Source of the DNA: an uncultured Oscillospiraceae bacterium
GTDB taxonomy: Bacteria; Bacillota; Clostridia; Oscillospirales; Ruminococcaceae
NCBI GenBank assembly: GCA_934463345.1
Contig: CAKSJL010000018.1
Span: 1 to 24,846, forward strand
Direction: 5' to 3'
DNA: 24,846 nt
Of this stretch, positions 7,964-16,492 are shown piece by piece (the stretch's first letter is position 1; every line of letters begins with the position of its first letter). Position numbers and translations under genes: made by a program. The notes beneath the pieces are model-generated. The model had not been told where the DNA came from. It made no database searches and worked only from the letters and a program-made list of their open reading frames with translations.

Positions 7964-9367
7964 ATGGAAGATAAAAACAATATTGATATTGACATTGATG
8001 TGCGCCGACAAAAAAGAAAACGTGTTAAAAAGCGTTACGCCGTTAAATTTCTGAGAAGAGTAAATATTGTCTTATGTGCGCTGACATTTGTGATAATTGC
8101 GGTGTGCATGATATTTTTAAAGCGACCTGAGGTTTCGGAGATCGAAAACCGTACTCTTGCAAAGTGGCCTGAGTTTTCCTTTTCTGACTATTTTTCCGGA
8201 AAGTACACATCAGCAATAGAAACATTTTATAATGACACTGTTCCGGGACGGGAAACCTTTAAAAACATAACTGCTTCGATACGAAACAGATTCGGACTTC
8301 AGTCGCAGGAGGCAAAAATCCATGGAACTCCTGTTAAACAGGACAACGAAAAGAAACCTGAAATAAAAACAACTGAAAAAACAGATGATTCTGTCACAGT
8401 AAGTACTGTACCTACTGAAATCATTACAAGCGTTTCGACTACCATTGTTACACAGCCTGAAGAAGATACTCCTGACGATCCGGATGTTGAGGGCGAGATA
8501 AGCAACAATATTCTTGTTTATAAAAACAGGGGAATAATGCTGTTTGGCGGAAGCTATTCAAATGGTCAGACTTATGCGGAATATGTCAACAATTTTAAAA
8601 GTGATCTTGGGATAAATGTTTATTCTATGATTTGTCCGACGCCTGTTTCATATTATCTTCCGGAAAAATATGAGGATATGACAGCAAGTGAAAAGGACAA
8701 TATTGACAATATAAATGAATATCTTGACGGAGTAATACCGATAGATGCTTACGGTGCTCTTATGGAACATAAGAACGAGGATATTTATCAGAGAACAGAT
8801 CATCACTGGGCACAGCTTGGAGCTTATTATGCGGCTCAGGAGTTTGTGAAACAGGCAGATGTTCCGTTTGCAAAGCTCAGCAGCTATAAGCGCATTGAAA
8901 AGGATGGCTATGTCGGAACGCTTTATGGCTATACCGGTGATTCTGACCTTAAAGATAATCCGGAAAAATTTGTTTATTACAAACCGACCAATAATTACGG
9001 TACGACCTATTATGATACCGACATGACTAATGAACGTGACGGAAGTCTGCTTATAAATATTGACAATGTAGAGCCTGTAAGCTGGTATCTTGTGTTTATG
9101 GGAACAGATGCCGCTGTAACGCATGTTCATACTGATGTTGACAACGGCAGAAAACTTGCAATTGTAAAGGATAGCTATGGAAATGCGCTTGTACCATGTC
9201 TTACAGGATCTTTTGAGGATATTTACGTTGTTGATATGAGGTATTTTGATCTGAATGCTGTTTCACAGTTCAGGCAGTGGGAGATAACAGATCTGCTTTT
9301 TGCTATGAATACATTCAGCGCAACAGGCAGTAATTTTGAATATATAGAAAAAATAAGAACACAGTAA
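7964..9367 (+). CDS. DHHW family (AlgJ/AlgX-like) membrane-anchored acyl-transfer protein
   Basis: The 467-residue protein has a basic cytoplasmic N terminus, one membrane helix (about 29-52) and an extracytoplasmic body. It keeps NRTLAKWPEFS (about 60-70), common in these proteins. The name-giving motif DHHW is at 279-282 and a catalytic-type Ser lies in KDSYGNA (D403, S404), the SGNH-like triad of AlgJ/AlgX. A Thr/Glu/Pro-rich linker (about 115-175) separates the membrane-proximal part from the catalytic part; it looks like a wall-spanning spacer. These proteins receive or position acyl groups delivered by the MBOAT partner and transfer them to a glycan. The SD AGGAGGCG lies between this gene and the MBOAT gene, and the next gene starts 11 bases after the stop. 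Confidence 0.88.
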   Translation: MEDKNNIDIDIDVRRQKRKRVKKRYAVKFLRRVNIVLCALTFVIIAVCMIFLKRPEVSEIENRTLAKWPEFSFSDYFSGKYTSAIETFYNDTVPGRETFKNITASIRNRFGLQSQEAKIHGTPVKQDNEKKPEIKTTEKTDDSVTVSTVPTEIITSVSTTIVTQPEEDTPDDPDVEGEISNNILVYKNRGIMLFGGSYSNGQTYAEYVNNFKSDLGINVYSMICPTPVSYYLPEKYEDMTASEKDNIDNINEYLDGVIPIDAYGALMEHKNEDIYQRTDHHWAQLGAYYAAQEFVKQADVPFAKLSSYKRIEKDGYVGTLYGYTGDSDLKDNPEKFVYYKPTNNYGTTYYDTDMTNERDGSLLINIDNVEPVSWYLVFMGTDAAVTHVHTDVDNGRKLAIVKDSYGNALVPCLTGSFEDIYVVDMRYFDLNAVSQFRQWEITDLLFAMNTFSATGSNFEYIEKIRTQ

Positions 9368-9378
9368 GGAACAATAAA

Positions 9379-11172
9379 ATGAAAGAGCTTATGTATCCGT
9401 TTGACAGCCAGTATATACTCAAAAACAGAAAGAAAATTAAAAAAGAGCTTATGTCGGACGGAAGTGTCAGGATAAAGAAAAAAATTGCAGTTCTTGGCGG
9501 TTCTACTACAAATGATATCGTGTCGGTACTGGATATTTTTCTGTTTGACAGCGGAATTGAGGCGGAATTTTATCAGTCTGAATACAACAGATACTGGGAA
9601 GATGCTATGTTCGGGAATGAAGAGCTTTTAAGCTTTTCTCCCGATCTGATTTTCATTCATACTACTGCAAGAAATATAACCGACTTTCCGGCTGATATTT
9701 CATGTACAAAGGAATTTATGGATGAAATGCTTAAAAAGCAGTATGAGCATTTTGAGTCTATGTGGAACAGGATCAGCGAAGTCTATGCATGTCCGGTTGT
9801 GCAGAATAATTTTGAGCAGCCGCTTTACAGGACAATGGGGAATCGTGATGTGTGGGATTTTCATGGCAGAACCAATTTTGTGAACCGTCTGAATATGCTG
9901 TTTTGTGACTATGCTCAGGCTCATGAAAATTTTTATATAAACGACATAAATTATATTTCAGCACAGTACGGTTTAAAGGAATGGTCTGCGCCGAAATACT
10001 GGTATATGTATAAATATGCATTGTGTCTTCAGGCGATTCCGGAATTTGCTTTCAATTTAAGCAATATTATTAAATCTGTTTTTGGAAGGAATAAAAAGGC
10101 TGCTGCGCTTGATCTTGATAATACACTATGGGGCGGCGTTATAGGTGATGATACAGCCGATGGAATTGAAATAGGGCATGAAACAGCATCAGCCGAGGCT
10201 TTTTATGAATTTCAGAGTTATATCAGGGAGCAGTCGCAGCTTGGGGTTCTATTGACAATATGTTCAAAAAATGATGAGGAAAATGCGCTTGAAGGACTGA
10301 ATCATCCGGAGGGAGTTTTGAAGCCAGCGGATTTTGTTTCAATAAAGGCAAACTGGGAGTCAAAGGATCAGAATATTGCACAGTCAGCGCAGGAACTTGG
10401 CATACTTCCGGAAAGCTTTGTGTTTATTGACGATAATCCGGCAGAACGGGAAATCGTAAGTGCACAGCTTGGGGCAGCAGCGCCGGATATTGGTCTGCCG
10501 GAGGAGTATATAAGAAATATTGACAGAAATGGTTTCTTTGAGGTTACTCAGCTTTCCAAAGATGACATTTCAAGGAATGATATGTACAAGGCAAATATCA
10601 GAAGAAAAGAGTCGGAAGCTAAATATGCAAGCTATCATGACTATCTTTTAAGCCTTGAAATGACTGCGGAGATTGAACCATTTTTGCCGGTTTACATTCA
10701 GAGAATAACACAGCTGACAAATAAGAGCAACCAGTTTAATCTTACTACAAAGCGTTATACACAGAATGAAATAGAGGAGATTGCAAACAATCCGGAATAC
10801 ATAACTCTGTGCGGAAAACTCTCAGACAGGTTTGGAGATAATGGAATTGTTTCAGTTGTAATAGGGAAAGTTTCCGGAAGTGAGCTTCATATCGACTTGT
10901 GGCTTATGAGCTGCAGGGTTCTGAAAAGGGATATGGAATACGCCATGATGGACGTTCTGGCAGATGAATGCCGGAAAAGGGGCGTAATGACGATTTACGG
11001 ATACTATTATAAAACTAAAAAAAATGGTATGGTAAGCAGGCTTTATGAGCAGTTTGGATTTGAAAATATATCCAATGAGGAAAATGGGGACAGCAAATGG
11101 CGTCTTGAAACAGGGAAGTATTTTAGGAAAAATAATGTTATAAAAATTATGACTAGTCAGGAAATAAAGTGA
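9379..11172 (+). CDS. FkbH-like HAD-IIIC enzyme with SGNH-like N-terminal and GNAT-like C-terminal regions
   Basis: The protein has 597 residues. The N-terminal part (about 1-230) contains AVLGGSTTND with Ser42, resembling an SGNH nucleophile block. The HAD phosphatase domain has motif I DLDNTLWGGVIGDD (Asp245, Asp247) and FIDDNP (about 350). The C-terminal region (about 440-590: LTNKSNQFNLTTKRYT, SDRFGDNGIVSV, YEQFGFEN) is the GNAT-like part of FkbH-family proteins. FkbH homologues dephosphorylate 1,3-bisphosphoglycerate and load a glyceryl unit onto an acyl carrier protein. Here it is the last gene of an MBOAT/DHHW operon, with SD AAGGAAC and no carrier protein gene nearby. Supplying an activated acyl group to the MBOAT enzyme is an inference. 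A terminator follows. Confidence 0.87.
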   Translation: MKELMYPFDSQYILKNRKKIKKELMSDGSVRIKKKIAVLGGSTTNDIVSVLDIFLFDSGIEAEFYQSEYNRYWEDAMFGNEELLSFSPDLIFIHTTARNITDFPADISCTKEFMDEMLKKQYEHFESMWNRISEVYACPVVQNNFEQPLYRTMGNRDVWDFHGRTNFVNRLNMLFCDYAQAHENFYINDINYISAQYGLKEWSAPKYWYMYKYALCLQAIPEFAFNLSNIIKSVFGRNKKAAALDLDNTLWGGVIGDDTADGIEIGHETASAEAFYEFQSYIREQSQLGVLLTICSKNDEENALEGLNHPEGVLKPADFVSIKANWESKDQNIAQSAQELGILPESFVFIDDNPAEREIVSAQLGAAAPDIGLPEEYIRNIDRNGFFEVTQLSKDDISRNDMYKANIRRKESEAKYASYHDYLLSLEMTAEIEPFLPVYIQRITQLTNKSNQFNLTTKRYTQNEIEEIANNPEYITLCGKLSDRFGDNGIVSVVIGKVSGSELHIDLWLMSCRVLKRDMEYAMMDVLADECRKRGVMTIYGYYYKTKKNGMVSRLYEQFGFENISNEENGDSKWRLETGKYFRKNNVIKIMTSQEIK

Positions 11173-11227
11173 TAATTGCTGATTCTTAGAATATGCGTTT
11201 GAATAGAGAAGAAACTGTTAAAACCTG

Positions 11228-11268
11228 AAAAGAGCTTTCATCAGATCAATCTGACGAAAGCTCTTTTT
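11228..11268. terminator. Bidirectional terminator between FkbH-like and PAP2 genes
   Basis: AAAAGAGCTTTC (11228-11239) pairs with GAAAGCTCTTTTT (11256-11268). An inner TCAGA/TCTGA pairing extends the stem. A- and T-rich ends on both sides let it serve the + strand operon and the minus-strand PAP2 gene, whose stop codon is 5 bases away. Confidence 0.9.
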
Positions 11269-11272
11269 GTAA

Positions 11273-11815
11273 TTATTCGCATTCCTGTTTATTGTAAAGC
11301 TTGTCGGAGACTTTACACATAATAATACCAATTACTATTCCGATTAACACACCGCCAAGAATATCGGTAGGGAAGTGTACATAAAGGTACAGCCTTGAAA
11401 AAGCAATCATAGCCGCAAGTATATAAGCCGCTGTTCCAAGTCGTTTGTCGCTATACATTATAATTGTTGCCGCAATAAATGAGGAAAGTGTGTGTCCGGA
11501 TGGGAACGAATAGTCCTGGGGAACTGCAATCAGCATGTTAATAGTGTTGTTTATCCAGCAGGGACGTGATCTTGCAATCAAATTTTTCAGCAGAAGATTT
11601 CCGATTATAACGCCTGTGCATAAGCCCGCTGCAACTGTAATGCCTGTTTTTCTGTATTTTTTAAAGAACACCATTATTACTGCTGCCAGAATCCATATCG
11701 CACCGCTATTTCCAAGCAGCGAGATTTTTGGCATAATAAAATTAAGAAATGGACAGGAAAGGTGTTTGTGTATAAAATCTAAAATAGTAAAGTCAATGTT
11801 AGTTATTGTCTGCAT
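11273..11815 (-). CDS. PAP2 superfamily membrane phosphatase
   Basis: The 180-residue protein has the three-part PAP2 phosphatase signature: KNLIARSRP (KX6RP), PSGHT (PSGH) and SRLYLYVHFPTD (SRX5HX3D), all catalytic residues intact. Five to six hydrophobic segments fit an integral membrane enzyme with the active site on the outer face. Related proteins dephosphorylate undecaprenyl pyrophosphate (BcrC type) or phosphatidic acid or phosphatidylglycerol phosphate, and the sequence alone does not decide which. The start ATG 11815 follows AAAGGAG on the minus strand. It is convergent with the glycan-modification operon and shares its terminator. Confidence 0.92.
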   Translation of the reverse strand: MQTITNIDFTILDFIHKHLSCPFLNFIMPKISLLGNSGAIWILAAVIMVFFKKYRKTGITVAAGLCTGVIIGNLLLKNLIARSRPCWINNTINMLIAVPQDYSFPSGHTLSSFIAATIIMYSDKRLGTAAYILAAMIAFSRLYLYVHFPTDILGGVLIGIVIGIIMCKVSDKLYNKQECE

Positions 11816-11867
11816 TGTAATACTCCTTTAATTACTAATGAAGTTGTGTAAGAATAAGTCAGTTTAA

Positions 11868-12214
11868 TTAGCTGTAAATTTCTTTTGCAGGAAGAAGCGT
11901 ACACAATCTTGCTTTCATACAGATGCTTATGCATGCATTGACAGCTAAGCTGAGATCTGTATGAAGATCGTATTTCTGGCTTTGTCGATAGCAGCTCAGG
12001 ATGCTGTTTAAATCTGTATGCTTTGTTTCTGATAAACATTCTGCTTTAATTATATCATAATTTTCCTGTTGCTGCGAGATGTAATATTTTCTCTGATATC
12101 AACGTGATGTACTCCACTGATTTTTGTTGCTTCGGCATATAGGAAACGGACTTTTTCAGCTGCTGTCTGTTTGTCGGTCGTATTATTCCATTTAACAATA
12201 ATATAATGCAGCAT
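11868..12214 (-). pseudogene. Dabb-like small protein, apparently truncated or frameshifted
   Basis: A clear start exists: GGAGGA (12221-12226, minus) sits 6 bases before ATG 12214, behind a good promoter. Translation gives only 54 residues, stopping at TAA 12050-12052. The residues HYIIVKW near the N terminus and ISGVHHVDIREN (33-43) resemble stress-response alpha/beta-barrel (Dabb) proteins, which are normally about 95-105 residues. The product ends in SNRKIMI, about where family members have NR(Y/F)D(I/L)MI, roughly halfway. A different frame reads YDIIKAECL immediately there and stays open to TAA 11868-11870. This looks like a broken gene, but a functional 54-residue product cannot be excluded. 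It lies upstream of the PAP2 gene on the same strand. The rest of the 11816-12435 spacer shows no other gene. Confidence 0.45.
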
Positions 12215-12276
12215 ATATTTTCCTCCTAAGATTTAAGATTTTTGCGTCTTATTAACTGCAATACGATTTCAGATAC

Positions 12277-12305
12277 ATTTTAGCATAAGAAAAGAGAAAA
12301 ATCAA
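12277..12305 (-). promoter_or_regulatory. Promoter for the small Dabb-like gene
   Basis: On the minus strand, TTGATT (12305-12300), a 17-base spacer and TAAAAT (12282-12277), about 60 bases upstream of the ATG at 12214. Confidence 0.6.
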
Positions 12306-12364
12306 TAAAATATTTATAAAAAATGCAGGGATATCGTACATATGCCGTTTCGACGGGTATTTTC

Positions 12365-12394
12365 TTGACAATCTCCGGATTGCCATGATATAAT
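12365..12394 (+). promoter_or_regulatory. Promoter for the 397-residue protein gene
   Basis: A perfect TTGACA (12365-12370), an 18-base spacer and a perfect TATAAT (12389-12394). Initiation near 12401 gives a leader of about 35 bases. This is the best sigma-A match in the window. Confidence 0.8.
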
Positions 12395-12435
12395 GTTAGA
12401 CATAGATATGAATTTAATTTGAAAGGACTTATATC

Positions 12436-13629
12436 GTGAACATTCCGTTTTTTAATAAATCCGCTTCAAAAGACAAAGCAAAGGAGCAAAAGGCAGAAGA
12501 GAAATTTCAAAAGAAAATGTCACTTACAGGTGATGATATAGGACGTCTGTCCCAAAATGCCGGATCTGTTGCCGCAATGTTTAAGGAGGTCAAGAAAGAT
12601 CCTGATGAGAGGATTATGCTTGCCGCTGGTATTGCCGGATTTGCATGTCATCAGGCTGTTAAGTACAACAAAGAGAATTTTGTTGTTACTGAAATGGATG
12701 ACGGCTCTAATTTCTTTTTTGGCGATGCAGTGAACTTTTACCTGATTGAAAACCCATACTCGGTTATGAATTTCCTCTTTGGCTATTATAAAAGCAAAAA
12801 TATCAGCGAGCAGCTTCCGGATATTCATAGAATGGCTGAAAAAGGTGTAAAAAATATTTCTGACAGCAGCTTTAAACTTTCAAATCGCTTTGATCCGTCC
12901 GATGTTTATAAAATGGTTCAGGAATGCTGGGAGGGCATCTATAAAAATATGACAGTCAGGTTTTGCAGAACAGCCGATGAATGGCCGGTGCTTTATGCGA
13001 TAGTGCTGCAAAAGGTTCTTATGGATATTGACAAAACGGCTGATGTACTTTTTAATATGGCAGCTGAATGTGCGATGTATTTGTCAAAAATGGATGATTC
13101 ATCTATTCGTAAAAAAACAGTTATGGAAGAACGTGGAGAAGAACTGGTATATAGTTTTTATTCAAATGGTGTTAAAATCAAGCTTGATAATCATGATGAA
13201 CAGTTTATTCACAGTTCCATTGACATAATAAGGGGCTTTTTCAAGGAAAACAAGATAGCTTTCAGTGTTGAAAACTGTAACGATGAGTTTTCAAAGATAT
13301 TTGAATTTAAAATGCTTATAAAAAATGAACCAGTAACAGTCTGGATAAAGCTTGACTTAAAGCCGAGACTCTGTACTATTGCTTTTTTCCTGCCATTTAG
13401 TTTTGATATGAAGCGCATGGATCAGCTTTGTGTTGAGATCTGCAAAATGAACTTTGGCAGGAAGATCGGTTCGATTCAGCTTGATCCGGATAATGGAAGT
13501 GTTATAGCCAGGGCAAGCTTTCCATGCGCAGTCGGACTTGACAGAGAGAATTTTCTCATGACTTTTATGAGTAATATGAATACCCTTCGTGACCAGATGG
13601 ATGAGTTAAAGAAGTTCAGCAATAAATAA
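12436..13629 (+). CDS. Uncharacterised protein with YbjN-like C-terminal region
   Basis: The 397-residue protein starts at GTG 12436, placed 8 bases after GAAAGGA. There is no signal peptide or membrane segment, so it is probably cytoplasmic. The N terminus (1-32) is Lys/Glu/Gln-rich and looks disordered. About 40-220 is a helical region I do not recognise (GIAGFACHQAVKYNKENFVV, ECWEGIYKNMTVRFCRTADE). The C-terminal third (about 260-395) has alternating strands and helices: CTIAFFLPFSFDMKRM, then CKMNFGRKIGSIQLDPDNGS, then a hydrophobic strand and a final helix. That order resembles YbjN/type III chaperone-like domains that mediate protein-protein contacts. The assignment is by pattern only. 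It is monocistronic, with its own strong promoter, and an inverted-repeat element begins right after its stop. Confidence 0.8.
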   Translation: MNIPFFNKSASKDKAKEQKAEEKFQKKMSLTGDDIGRLSQNAGSVAAMFKEVKKDPDERIMLAAGIAGFACHQAVKYNKENFVVTEMDDGSNFFFGDAVNFYLIENPYSVMNFLFGYYKSKNISEQLPDIHRMAEKGVKNISDSSFKLSNRFDPSDVYKMVQECWEGIYKNMTVRFCRTADEWPVLYAIVLQKVLMDIDKTADVLFNMAAECAMYLSKMDDSSIRKKTVMEERGEELVYSFYSNGVKIKLDNHDEQFIHSSIDIIRGFFKENKIAFSVENCNDEFSKIFEFKMLIKNEPVTVWIKLDLKPRLCTIAFFLPFSFDMKRMDQLCVEICKMNFGRKIGSIQLDPDNGSVIARASFPCAVGLDRENFLMTFMSNMNTLRDQMDELKKFSNK

Positions 13630-13793
13630 GAACCTGTCTTCACAAGCGTATGCGCACGTCTTTCCAACAAATTTTTTCGCATACTGCGTTAAAAATGCTT
13701 GCCATACACAAGTATGCCTGCGCATTTTTTCCTTGTCTGCGTAAAAATTGTGCTTGAAAATCCGCACACATATCTTGTGAAGACGGGTTCTAA
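13627..13793. mobile_element. MITE-like inverted-repeat element with TAA flanks
   Basis: The left end GAACCTGTCTTCACAAG (13630-13646) matches the reverse complement of the right end, CTTGTGAAGACGGGTTC (13774-13790), at 16 of 17 positions. TAA flanks both ends (13627-13629 and 13791-13793), a possible target duplication of 2-3 bp. The left TAA is the stop codon of the 397-residue gene. The interior carries a further palindrome (AAAAATGC, 13691-13698, against GCATTTTTT, 13722-13730, with CATAC/GTATG between), so the whole 161 bp can fold as one rod. It holds no reading frame of use. It could be a non-autonomous transposon, and as RNA it could double as a 3'-end structure. Confidence 0.6.
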
Positions 13794-13827
13794 GAATCTG
13801 ATTTGTGGTTAGAAAATTTATGGCTTT

Positions 13828-14586
13828 TCAGTGTACCAGAAGCTCTTTACTGATTGCCATAAGCTCTCTTACATAATATGTCGGGGTAAGCAGCAGGCCG
13901 TTCAGGCTTGTTTTAGCGTTTACTGCGGACGCTCTGACTCCATAGCGCTTTGCAATATATCCTGAACGGTATTGGTGAAAACTGTCTGTTATCAGTACGA
14001 TTTCTCCTGAGGAAATGCCAGAAAGCTCAAGCGAATTTTGGATATTTTCACTTGTGTTGACTGACTTGTCCTCTGAAATTATTCTGTCAGCAAAAATTCC
14101 TTTTTCTACAAGATACTTTTTCATTACAAATGCTTCTGAATACTTTTCGTCATCACCCTTTCCGCCGGAAACTATGCACATAACATCATTGTTTTCATTT
14201 AAATAATCAACCGCTGCATCAAGACGTCTTCTGAGCATTTTGCTCGGACGGTCATCAACGACCTTGCAGCCAAGCACAATAACTGCCTGTGGATTATCTG
14301 GTTTGTCGACTGATGCGGAGACTATGAGTACCGTAATGCTTAAAATGTATACTATTATCACCAGAATTATTGTTGAAGCACAAATAATCAGCGGCTTTCC
14401 GAAACTCCTTGACCAGACTTCTGAAATAAATGTGAACAGTAAATGGCTTTTGAGAGTTGCAGCAAACAGCAGAATAATGAAAATAAGACCTGCCATATTT
14501 CCAGGGTTTATAATTCCAGAAAGCATAGGAATAAAAAAGAATAATGCTGCAATTATTTCAGCTGCAAAAACAATGTTTTTTACCAT
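13828..14586 (-). CDS. YdcF/SanA-type DUF218 membrane protein
   Basis: The 252-residue protein has three or so N-terminal membrane segments (about 4-22, 30-50, 65-92). The DUF218 domain shows AVIVLGCKVVDDRPSKMLRR (about 103-122), VSGGKGDDEKYSEA, EDKSVNTSENIQNS and ITDSFHQYRSGYIAKRYG. The conserved Gly/Asp/Glu/His residues of the family are all present. Members such as SanA and YdcF are implicated in envelope barrier function; the biochemical activity is not established. The ATG 14586 follows AAGGAG at a normal distance. It lies 28 bases downstream of recQ on the same strand, so the two are probably cotranscribed. The spacer to the repeat element at 13793 is short. Confidence 0.88.
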   Translation of the reverse strand: MVKNIVFAAEIIAALFFFIPMLSGIINPGNMAGLIFIILLFAATLKSHLLFTFISEVWSRSFGKPLIICASTIILVIIVYILSITVLIVSASVDKPDNPQAVIVLGCKVVDDRPSKMLRRRLDAAVDYLNENNDVMCIVSGGKGDDEKYSEAFVMKKYLVEKGIFADRIISEDKSVNTSENIQNSLELSGISSGEIVLITDSFHQYRSGYIAKRYGVRASAVNAKTSLNGLLLTPTYYVRELMAISKELLVH

Positions 14587-14614
14587 AAATGATCTCCTTG
14601 CCGAAAGTGTACTG

Positions 14615-16453
14615 TTATTGGACAGGTTCTGACTGTTTTACTTCCTTTATAACCTTCATAAATCTTTCGCCGTATTTTTCAAGCTTCATATATCCGACGC
14701 CGGAAACAGTGAGAAATTCCTCATTGTTTTCCGGCTTTTTTGCGCACATATCCCTGAGAGAGGCATCACTGAAAACTATGTAGGCTGGGAGGCCTTCAAT
14801 GTCTGCAATTTTTTTGCGCAGTTCACGAAGCTTGCTGAAAAGCTCTGCGTCTTCTTCTTTGACAAATGTTGCTGCGCCATTGCTGTCGGTTTCTTTTTTC
14901 TTTATTCTTCTCATTTCCAGATTCTTGTGATCAAACAAAATTTCACGGGATTTTCTATTAAGCATCAGCACAGGATATTCGTCATTGGAAAGAGTAATGT
15001 ATCTGTTGTCGAGCAGATAATCTATAACGCTGCGGCAGTGTTTTTCGGTGCAGTCGCTCATTATTCCGTAGGTTGAAAGTGAGTTGAGATTCTGGGAAAT
15101 CAGCTTTTCCGCTTTGCTTCCCCTTAGAACTGCTATGACAGTTTTTATTCCATAGGCTTTGTTTTTTTCTCTCATACGGTATATACAGGAAAGAATTTTC
15201 TGAGAATCAATTGTTATATCAACACTTTCGCTGTTTGAAAGACAGTTTGAGCAGTTTCCGCAAAAATCGCTGTATCTGTCACCAAAATATTTCAGTATAT
15301 ATTTTCTCAGACACTCCGAAGTGCGACAGTAATAAGCCATGTCATTGAGTCGATCGAGGTCCTTTTCACGAACACGTTCACGGATATCTTCATCCACTTC
15401 GCTGTCATCATTGTTATCTATCAGAAATTTATTTGTCCTGATATCCGCCGGACTGTATAGCAGATAGCATTCTGCTGCTGAACCGTCACGTCCTGCACGT
15501 CCAGCTTCCTGATAATAGCTTTCGATATTTTTTGGCATATTGTAATGTACAACATATGAAACATTTGACTTGTCTATTCCCATTCCGAATGCATTGGTTG
15601 CAACCATTACATTTTTCCGGTCGTAAATAAAATCGTCCTGGTTATTCCTGCGTTCCTCATCATCAAGACCTGCATGATATCTTGAGGCTGAAATACCATT
15701 TCTGCAAAGTCTTTCGCATATCTCCTCAACATTTTTTCTGGAAATACAGTAAACGATCCCGCATTTGTCGGGATATTTTTTTACTATTTTTAATAGTGCG
15801 GAAAATTTATCTTTCGGCGACTGTACCTCAAAATATAAATTTGAACGGTCAAAACCAGTAGTCATGGTAAAAGGTGAATCAAGCTTCAGGATTTTTGTTA
15901 TGTCGTTGCTTACTTCTGATGTTGCAGTTGCTGTGAAAGCACTTATTACAGGTCTGTATGGAAGAGTGTTTATAAATTCAGCTATTTTCAGATAGCTTGG
16001 ACGAAAATCCTGTCCCCACTGTGAAACGCAGTGAGCCTCGTCAATGGTTATCATTGATATGTCCATATTTTCCGCAAGATTCAGAAAACTCTGAGTCATA
16101 AGTCTTTCCGGAGCAGCATATATAATTTTAAGTTCGCCGTTATATGCTCTGGCAAGCATTGAACGATACTCGCTGTCAGACAGTGAACTATTAAGACAGC
16201 CTGCCGGGATACCAGAGCTGCAAAGAGCCTCAACCTGATCCTTCATGAGTGAAATAAGAGGTGATATAACGATGGTTATTCCATCAAGCATAAGAGCCGG
16301 AAGCTGGTAGCAGACTGATTTTCCAGCACCAGTCGGCATTATTCCCAGAACGTCTCTGCCGATTAAAATATTGTCTATTATATCCTCTTGCCCTTTACGA
16401 AAGTTTTCATAACCGAAATATTTGCGCAGTATTTCTTTTTTATTCAATAACAT
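14615..16453 (-). CDS. recQ: ATP-dependent DNA helicase RecQ
   Basis: This is a 3'-5' helicase acting in recombination and fork repair. From ATG 16453 it has 612 residues. It shows motif 0 FRKGQEDII, Walker A PTGAGKS (about 40-46), DEAH (138-141), the RecQ loop SQWGQDFRPSY, TATA-type motif III and motif VI QEAGRAGRDG. The RecQ-Ct zinc site has four cysteines in CRTSECLRKY and CGNCSNC. The C-terminal HRDC domain covers about 540-605. GAGGG (16460-16456) is only 2 bases from ATG 16453 but 8 bases from the in-frame TTG 16447. Starting there would give MNKKEILRKYFGY, the usual RecQ N terminus, so the TTG may be the true start. The ydcF-like gene follows. Confidence 0.95.
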   Translation of the reverse strand: MLLNKKEILRKYFGYENFRKGQEDIIDNILIGRDVLGIMPTGAGKSVCYQLPALMLDGITIVISPLISLMKDQVEALCSSGIPAGCLNSSLSDSEYRSMLARAYNGELKIIYAAPERLMTQSFLNLAENMDISMITIDEAHCVSQWGQDFRPSYLKIAEFINTLPYRPVISAFTATATSEVSNDITKILKLDSPFTMTTGFDRSNLYFEVQSPKDKFSALLKIVKKYPDKCGIVYCISRKNVEEICERLCRNGISASRYHAGLDDEERRNNQDDFIYDRKNVMVATNAFGMGIDKSNVSYVVHYNMPKNIESYYQEAGRAGRDGSAAECYLLYSPADIRTNKFLIDNNDDSEVDEDIRERVREKDLDRLNDMAYYCRTSECLRKYILKYFGDRYSDFCGNCSNCLSNSESVDITIDSQKILSCIYRMREKNKAYGIKTVIAVLRGSKAEKLISQNLNSLSTYGIMSDCTEKHCRSVIDYLLDNRYITLSNDEYPVLMLNRKSREILFDHKNLEMRRIKKKETDSNGAATFVKEEDAELFSKLRELRKKIADIEGLPAYIVFSDASLRDMCAKKPENNEEFLTVSGVGYMKLEKYGERFMKVIKEVKQSEPVQ

Positions 16454-16492
16454 CGCCCTCTGAAAAATTTTATTTGAAAACAAACTGATTAT

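Noticed and set aside
8648..9130. 160-codon minus-strand frame within the DHHW gene
   Set aside because: It lies completely inside a clear family member, has no ribosome site, and its residues match the reverse reading of conserved coding sequence.
12520..12828. 102-codon open frame on the minus strand inside the 397-residue protein gene
   Set aside because: It is fully overlapped by a better-supported gene with promoter and SD, and its composition (Ile/Lys-rich, low Gly) looks like an antisense shadow.
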